Source: Duncaniella sp.
Lineage (GTDB): Bacteria > Bacteroidota > Bacteroidia > Bacteroidales > Muribaculaceae
NCBI GenBank assembly: GCA_029052375.1
Contig: JAIDJD010000125.1
Span: forward strand, 1-8,694
Length of the DNA: 8,694 nt
Direction: 5' to 3'
A program made the translations under genes and the position numbers. The notes beneath the pieces are model-generated. The model did not search any database. It was not told the origin of the DNA and saw only the letters and a program-made list of their open reading frames with translations. Shown piece after piece: positions 7,249 through 8,694 of this stretch (its first letter is position 1; each line of letters starts with the position of its first letter).

Positions 7249-7257
7249 TATACAACC

Positions 7258-8637
7258 ATGAAGAAAATCTACACCGTGCTGATGGCCCTCTGGCTTGCCG
7301 GCTCCGCGGCGTTCGCCTCGACGCCTCAGGAAGCCTGGGAGACAGTCTACCCGGCCATCGAGGCGCGCATCAAGGCGCCCCAGTTCAGAGACAAGGACTA
7401 CAACATCCTATCCTACGGCAAGCGCTCGAAGACCAAGGGGTACCTCTACACCGAGCTCATCAACAAGACCATCGACCTCTGCTCCAAGGAGGGCGGCGGC
7501 CGGGTGGTGATACCCAAGGGCGAGTGGCTCACCGGCCCCATCACCCTCAAGGACAACGTCAACCTCCACCTGATGGAGGGCGCCACCCTGCTCTTCGTCT
7601 ACGACCCCTCGCAGTATCCCCTGGTGCAGACCCGCTGGGAGGGCATGGACTGCTACAACTACCAGCCCATGATCTATGCCAACGGCGCCACCAACATCGC
7701 CCTCACCGGCAAGGGCACCGTCGACGGCCAGGCCGACAACTCGACATGGTGGGGCTGGAGCGCCAAGCGCGGCCATGACTACACCGGCACCGACCCCATC
7801 ACCACACAGAAGGTGGGCGTGCCCCTGCTCCAGGAGTGGAACTCGAACGGCGTCCCCGTCGAGAAGCGCCGCATGGGCGACGGCTACGGCCTGCGCCCCC
7901 AGCTCGTGAACTTCATGAGCTGTAAGAACGTCCTCATCGAAGACGTCACCCTGCTGCGCTCGCCCTTCTGGGTGATCCACCCCGTATTCTGCGAGAACCT
8001 CACCGTGCGCGGCGTACACATCCAGAATGACGGCCCCAACGGCGACGGATGCGACCCCGAGTCGTGCAAGGACGTGCTGATAGAGCGCTGCTACTTCGAC
8101 ACCGGCGACGACTGCATAGCCATCAAGAGCGGACGCAACCGCGACGGACGCGAGGCCGCACGCCCCACCGAGAACATCATCGTACGCGACTGCCAGATGA
8201 AGAACGGACACGGCGGCGTCGTGGTAGGCTCTGAAATCTCAGGCGGCTTCAAGAACCTCTTTGCCGAAAACTGCGTGATGGACTCGCCCGAGCTCGACCG
8301 CGTCATCCGCATCAAGACCAACGCCTGCCGCGGCGGCGTCATAGAGGACATCTATGTGCGCAACATCAAGGTGGGCCAGTGCAAGGAGGCCGTCCTCAAG
8401 ATCAACCTCGTGTATGACTACAAGGAGAACTGCGACCACTCCTACCCCCCCACCGTACAGAACGTCTATCTCGACAACGTCACCTGCGAGAAGAGCCAGT
8501 ACGGCGTCAAGGTCGAGGCCTTCAAGGATGTCTGCAACGTGCGCAACATCGTGCTGACCGGCTGTCGCTTCAACAACGTCACCTCGGGCGGCAACTCGTT
8601 CGAGGGCCTCACCAAGAACGTCATCATAGCCAACACC
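7258..8637 (+). CDS. GH28 polygalacturonase-type glycoside hydrolase (3' truncated)
   Basis: Family GH28 enzymes hydrolyse alpha-1,4 galacturonosyl bonds in pectin by inversion, on a right-handed beta-helix. The first 20 residues are an ordinary signal peptide (MKKIYTVLMALWLAGSAAFA) with no lipobox, so periplasmic or secreted. A Pectate_lyase_3-like start follows (NILSYGKRSKTKG, GGGRVVIPKGEWLTGPI). All four GH28 active-site motifs are present in order: NGDGCD (261-266, giving D263), GDD (283-285, giving D284 and D285), GHGG (317-320, giving H318) and RIK (351-353). It should therefore be active. It has 16 cysteines after the signal peptide. Only 460 residues are genomic. From base 8638 the frame reads Nextera adapter, adding a false LSLIHI tail and stop at 8656-8658. 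The real C-terminus, probably tens of residues, is missing. Endo-polygalacturonase, exo-polygalacturonase and rhamnogalacturonan hydrolase cannot be told apart by eye. Codons are strongly C/G-ending. Confidence 0.95.
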
Positions 8638-8694
8638 CTATCTCTTATACACATATGACGCTGCCGACGATCTTACGCGGGTAGATCTCGGTGG
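8638..8694. other. Illumina Nextera adapter read-through (non-genomic contig end)
   Basis: Bases 8638-8670 match the 33-base Nextera adapter (transposase mosaic end plus the i5-side read primer, reverse complement) with mismatches only at 8640 and 8655. The core TCTCTTATACACAT at 8641-8654 is exact. Bases 8671-8678 (TCTTACGC) are the reverse complement of index S517/N517, GCGTAAGA. Bases 8679-8694 match the P5-side sequence GTGTAGATCTCGGTGG with one mismatch at 8680. The order adapter, index, P5 is that of a library molecule, so this is an assembly artefact. Confidence 0.97.

Larger units (their letters stand above)
6803..7257. other. Divergent AT-rich intergenic regulatory region
   Basis: The 455-nt spacer between the divergent susC-like and GH28 genes is much richer in A+T than the flanking genes. 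I found no tRNA-like sequence and no credible protein gene in it. It contains, from left to right, a mini-ORF, a possibly structured susC leader, the susC-side promoter, A/T tracts, the GH28-side promoter, a strong hairpin and a second mini-ORF. The individual elements are listed separately. No further structure is evident in 6838-6955. Confidence 0.85.

Noticed and set aside
7164..7778. Plus-strand ORF of 204 codons overlapping the GH28 start
   Set aside because: It is a shifted frame over the GH28 gene. Its translation is rich in R, P, H and G, as expected for an out-of-frame reading of GC-rich DNA, and its start lies on the -7 promoter box.
1..8637. CRISPR array, insertion sequence, tRNA, rRNA or phage genes
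   Set aside because: No spaced direct repeats, transposase motifs, cloverleaf-like sequence or phage proteins were seen. All space is accounted for by the four PUL genes and one promoter region.

Overview
The window looks like a fragment of a GC-rich Bacteroidales chromosome. It carries the core of a polysaccharide utilization locus (PUL) that most likely targets pectin or another galacturonan. A SusC-type TonB-dependent transporter is followed by a SusD-type lipoprotein. Both promoters match the Bacteroidetes -33 TTTG / -7 TAnnTTTG pattern, the start codons lack a Shine-Dalgarno sequence, and the lipoprotein signals resemble Bacteroidetes surface-export signals. Coding DNA is rich in codons ending in G or C, while the spacer between the divergent genes is AT-rich. 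A GC-rich gut family such as Muribaculaceae is possible, but the genus cannot be read from this sequence.

Layout. The minus-strand operon reads right to left: susC-like (6802-3497), 27 nt, susD-like (3469-1379), 26 nt, then a surface lipoprotein (1352 to beyond base 1) with fibronectin-III-like domains and the apparent start of a beta-helix. A 455-nt spacer (6803-7257) separates this operon from a plus-strand glycoside hydrolase family 28 (polygalacturonase-type) gene starting at 7258. The spacer holds two well-formed back-to-back promoters, a long susC leader, and a perfect GC-rich hairpin in the GH28 leader.

How the genes work together (inference from known PULs). The SusD-like protein and the third lipoprotein would capture galacturonan oligosaccharides at the cell surface. 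The SusC-like transporter would import them across the outer membrane using TonB energy. The GH28 enzyme would cleave the galacturonic-acid backbone, most likely in the periplasm because its signal peptide is of the ordinary, non-lipoprotein kind. The shared spacer would allow co-induction by one sugar sensor, but no regulator gene is present in the window.

The last 57 bases (8638-8694) are not genomic. They match Illumina Nextera adapter sequence including an index, so the GH28 gene is cut off and its apparent stop codon is artificial. I found no previously undescribed system. The more notable points are the adapter chimera, the GH28 leader hairpin, the divergent promoter architecture and the uncharacterised third lipoprotein.
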